In this document: one piece after another, positions 61,188 to 64,000 of the stretch
How the letters are laid out: the number at the start of each line of letters is the position of its first letter
Numbering within the stretch: the first letter of the stretch is position 1
Origin: Cricetomys ansorgei
Taxonomy: Eukaryota; Chordata; Mammalia; Rodentia; Nesomyidae
DNA length: 64,000 bases
NCBI GenBank assembly: GCA_026225945.1
Contig: JAMJFZ010001733.1
Span: forward strand, 36,049-100,048
Direction of reading: 5' to 3'
Program-made: the position numbers and the translations under genes
The notes under the pieces: model-generated
Seen by the model: the letters and a program-made list of their open reading frames with translations, nothing else
Database searches by the model: none
What the model was told of the DNA's origin: nothing

Positions 61188-61560
61188 GTTTTCTGCTTGC
61201 TCTGTCCGAGGTGCTGAAGGAACTCCAGGCAGATTCACCTGGAAGGACCCTGGAACAAGGCTTCCAGGGGAAACAGCCGATCCCGGAACCGGCACCAGCC
61301 GCAGGAGGCTCGGGAGGAAGGTCCGCGCTTTCTATCAGCAGAGTGCCTCCCTGCCCTGTTCCTGTTTTGGCTCTTCTGAAAAGCTTGTCTCCGAGACTCC
61401 AGACGTGGCTGAAACCCGAATTGACGCAATCCTGACGCTACAGGGCTGAAATCAGCACCTGCCCTCCCCCCTCCTCCCTCCAGCCGCTCCTCCTCGCCCT
61501 CCTTCTGGCACCCTCCCTCCTCTCTTGAGGATTCAGCGCACACTCACCAATTATTTTAAC
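61188..61560 (-). promoter_or_regulatory. SYT4: SYT4 5' UTR and promoter, GC-rich
   Basis: Lies immediately upstream of the SYT4 start codon and is far more GC- and CpG-rich than the AT-rich surroundings, with a C/T-rich run at about 61455-61530. No convincing TATA box. Two TGACG half-CRE motifs lie at 61422-61426 and 61433-61437, fitting the reported activity-induced behaviour of Syt4 (established knowledge). The motif match itself is weak. A TCAGCACC left half of the REST/RE1 consensus is at 61452-61459 without a clear right half. The exact start site cannot be seen. Confidence 0.6.
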
Positions 61561-64000
61561 TGTTGGACTACTAGATATTAACTACGGTATTCTGTTAGGC
61601 TCAGAGGCACACGGAGGCGCGTCCTGAAACGTATCTTTGACAGTTCTTAATCCAAAATTTTCCTGGTCATCTACAAACAATAAAATAAATGTGTCCTGGT
61701 TATCAGAATATCATAATTTATAAAGGAAATAAAGAGTGCGGAGATGGAAATGTCCACATAAAACAGCCCACTGTAAGATGCATCCTTGCTTCTTAAAGTA
61801 TTCTGTGAACTAGTGCTTGCCAGTCATACTTATCACATTTTGGGAAAATCCACTGCAAATTGACATATTAAAAATAATCATGTTCCCACTATCATCCCTT
61901 AAATTTATACAACTTGTAGTCTAAACACCTAAACGCTGCTGCTGCTTTTTCTGGCCTGTCGGCTATTTTCCTTTTAATATCTGACACTTGGCCCGTTAAG
62001 ATTCTTGGGAACAGATAGAATTAATTCCGGCTGCGCTAAATTTATTCTCAGATATGACTTTTAATATTTGGACACTGCTGATATAATATTTACAACCATA
62101 GGTCCTAGCTTCTAATGGCTTTCTGTAAACAAATTACAAGAACTGGACCAAATTCTGAAATAATATTATTACCAATTAAAAGGAATACTATCTTTTAGAA
62201 TGAGGATCTAGAAAAATATGGTGTCATATATTGATTAGTTTTAATCTTGGGGGGTCTTACTTTTCAAAACAAATACCTAGCAGATTTATAAAGAAGAAAT
62301 ATACAGCGGTGACTTCCCCATATCACACTTAATGTTTCACACATAACACACACACACTACAAACACGATTGCCCTTTGCTCTGCAATTCAATAAACTAAT
62401 GAAATTCAGTATGTGCTGTTTTGAAGATGAGGCACAAGGAAGTCTCAGAAAACTACTGTACACGAGACAGGTGTCTGCACACTGGCAAACAGCTGCCATG
62501 AGCGTCAGCAGTGTGTCTGGGGAGACATTGGTTTCAGCCCTCTGCATCATGGAAAATTTTATAAGCCAAAGCCTCTTTTCTTTCCCTTTCTGCCAGCTCC
62601 CACACACTTGGCACTGTAGCATTCTCTGAATAGACTTTTTTTTCAATCTTATATATACACGCAGTGAAAACACAGAAACTAAGTTGTTGCGTGTAATTTT
62701 TTCTTGGCAGTGTCTGTGATAGTGTCCTAAACACTCTGATCATTGACAGTACCTGCCTTCTCAGCCCTGTGTATGTGCCGATGGAATTGCTCCATTAGAT
62801 GAGAGTGGCATTCAGTTGAGATGCATCTCCCAGTAATCTGATCATGTGACATGAACTGTATTAAAATGTATGTTTCCCATCTAAGTTACTGTAACATATG
62901 GTTACACTAGTTTGTTATAAACATAAGTTTATGCTGTGTATGTTATATAAAAATTAGTATCTCATTAACTATACCTTCAGATGGTAAATGGTGTGTGAAA
63001 CCTGTCTAGATTCTTTAAACAATATTTGTCCAAAACTTAACCCATTTTGTGCTGATTTATTTCAGAGTGCTCCAATGAGATAAGATGACTTTTGCCCAGA
63101 GTTAATGCTATTATAATGATTTCATTGCTTGCTTTAAAAGCAAACTGAAAATACATTCCATTAATTAAAATCTGAAGTTTCTGTCTTTTTTCATTTGATG
63201 AGTATCACTTTTTTATACTATCTATAGCCAAGCTTCAAGCAGCATCAGATAAAGAGTGGAATCCACAGAGAAAAACCTGTAAGTTTCTTGTGATTGAGAA
63301 TTGTGCCCTACCACATTATTGCATTGTTCTTTCAGATCTAGCAAACTAGTAATCAATTTACTGACATGCCCAATCTGATTCTTGCAGCACAGACAAGGGA
63401 GGAGAGGTTGTTGCTAGGTAACCACCCTTTTACCACCCCAAACACACAACCCCAAACGAATTCCAGTCCTGGGAAGCAGAAGGTTCTGTCCCAGCAGCAA
63501 TGCTTATGCCAGTGTGCTTCTTTCACCACAAATCTCTTCACATAGTATGCTCTGAGAAACAATTAGCAAAATCCTTGAATACAACTTAGTTTTTAGAAAT
63601 CTAGGTAAATTTGGTTTATAACTCATTGGTTGGTTTTTATTCTATCATATTTGTTCAGTTAATTTGATTTAACTTACTATGGGATTTGATTTTGTAAAGT
63701 CCATAGTTTGTTATATATATTATAATTTTGCCTTTCCTTTATTCAAAAATGATTTTTCTTGTTTTATTAGGATAATTCTGTTAATCAAAGGGAAACTTTA
63801 AAAGTGTGTAAAATGTTAAACTGATACTCAGTAAGTTTTGGTAATACTCAAATTGGTAATGCAAACATATTTTTCTGGTGTTTGGAATGGATTAAATATC
63901 TGATCATAGACAATGAATGCTTGCACTAATATATCCAAGTCATGTATTAAGAATGCTGGCTCTGTAGAGAAGGACAATTCTATATTATGCACACACCTAA
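61561..64000. other. Upstream flank of SYT4
   Basis: AT-rich sequence upstream of the SYT4 promoter. No SINE, L1 or exon recognised. The 114-codon minus-strand frame at 62673-62329 shows no domain. Distal regulatory elements may be present but cannot be called from sequence alone. Confidence 0.45.

Noticed and set aside
61174..61543. Three overlapping frames (74-102 codons) in the SYT4 promoter/5' UTR
   Set aside because: GC-rich sequence lowers stop frequency; no homology recognised and they overlap the 5' UTR.

Overview
The window is vertebrate nuclear DNA from a rodent, probably a muroid. The evidence is one intron-containing gene with GT/AG splice sites, abundant B1-, B2/B3- and B4-like SINEs, rodent-type L1 3' ends, a URR1-like hAT MITE, and many long GT, GATA and polypurine microsatellites. 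It is not bacterial. Most short open frames in it are chance or repeat-derived. The species cannot be fixed from sequence alone. The SYT4 protein is close to, but in my recollection not identical with, the mouse and human proteins.

The only clear protein-coding gene is SYT4 (synaptotagmin 4), on the minus strand. It has four coding exons at 61187-61153, 58272-57458, 55760-55640 and 54330-54023. It also has a GC-rich promoter/5' UTR near 61.19-61.56 kb and a 3' UTR running down to about 51.6-52.05 kb. The four exons assemble to a 425-residue synaptotagmin with a TM segment, C2A carrying the isoform-typical Ser244, and C2B. The exception is one surplus T in a TTTT run at the end of exon 1, which breaks the frame at the exon 1/2 junction in this sequence.

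The rest, 0-51 kb and 61.6-64 kb, is gene-poor and repeat-rich. 0-0.34 kb is an L1 3' end. 4.0-6.5 kb is a weak ERV-like element. 9.2-15.75 kb is a nearly full-length decayed plus-strand L1 with tandem 5' monomers, split by an LTR-like composite repeat whose inverted relative lies at 18.5-19.5 kb. 16.8-17.06 kb looks like a solo LTR. 29.1-29.77 kb is a 650-bp polypurine tract with ordered pentamer blocks. 32.17-33.96 kb is an unusual same-strand junction of a DDX17 processed pseudogene with an L1 3' fragment that itself contains a 120-bp tandem triplication. 34.9-45.4 kb and 49.7-50.3 kb carry a run of minus-strand L1 3' ends with nested SINEs.

The observations most worth a second look are the SYT4 exon 1 frameshift, the DDX17-L1 chimera with its 120-bp triplication, the AAGAG/AAGGG pentamer tract and the inverted pair of composite repeats. 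I found no new gene system. Repeat identities rest on pattern recognition without a repeat library, so boundaries are approximate.
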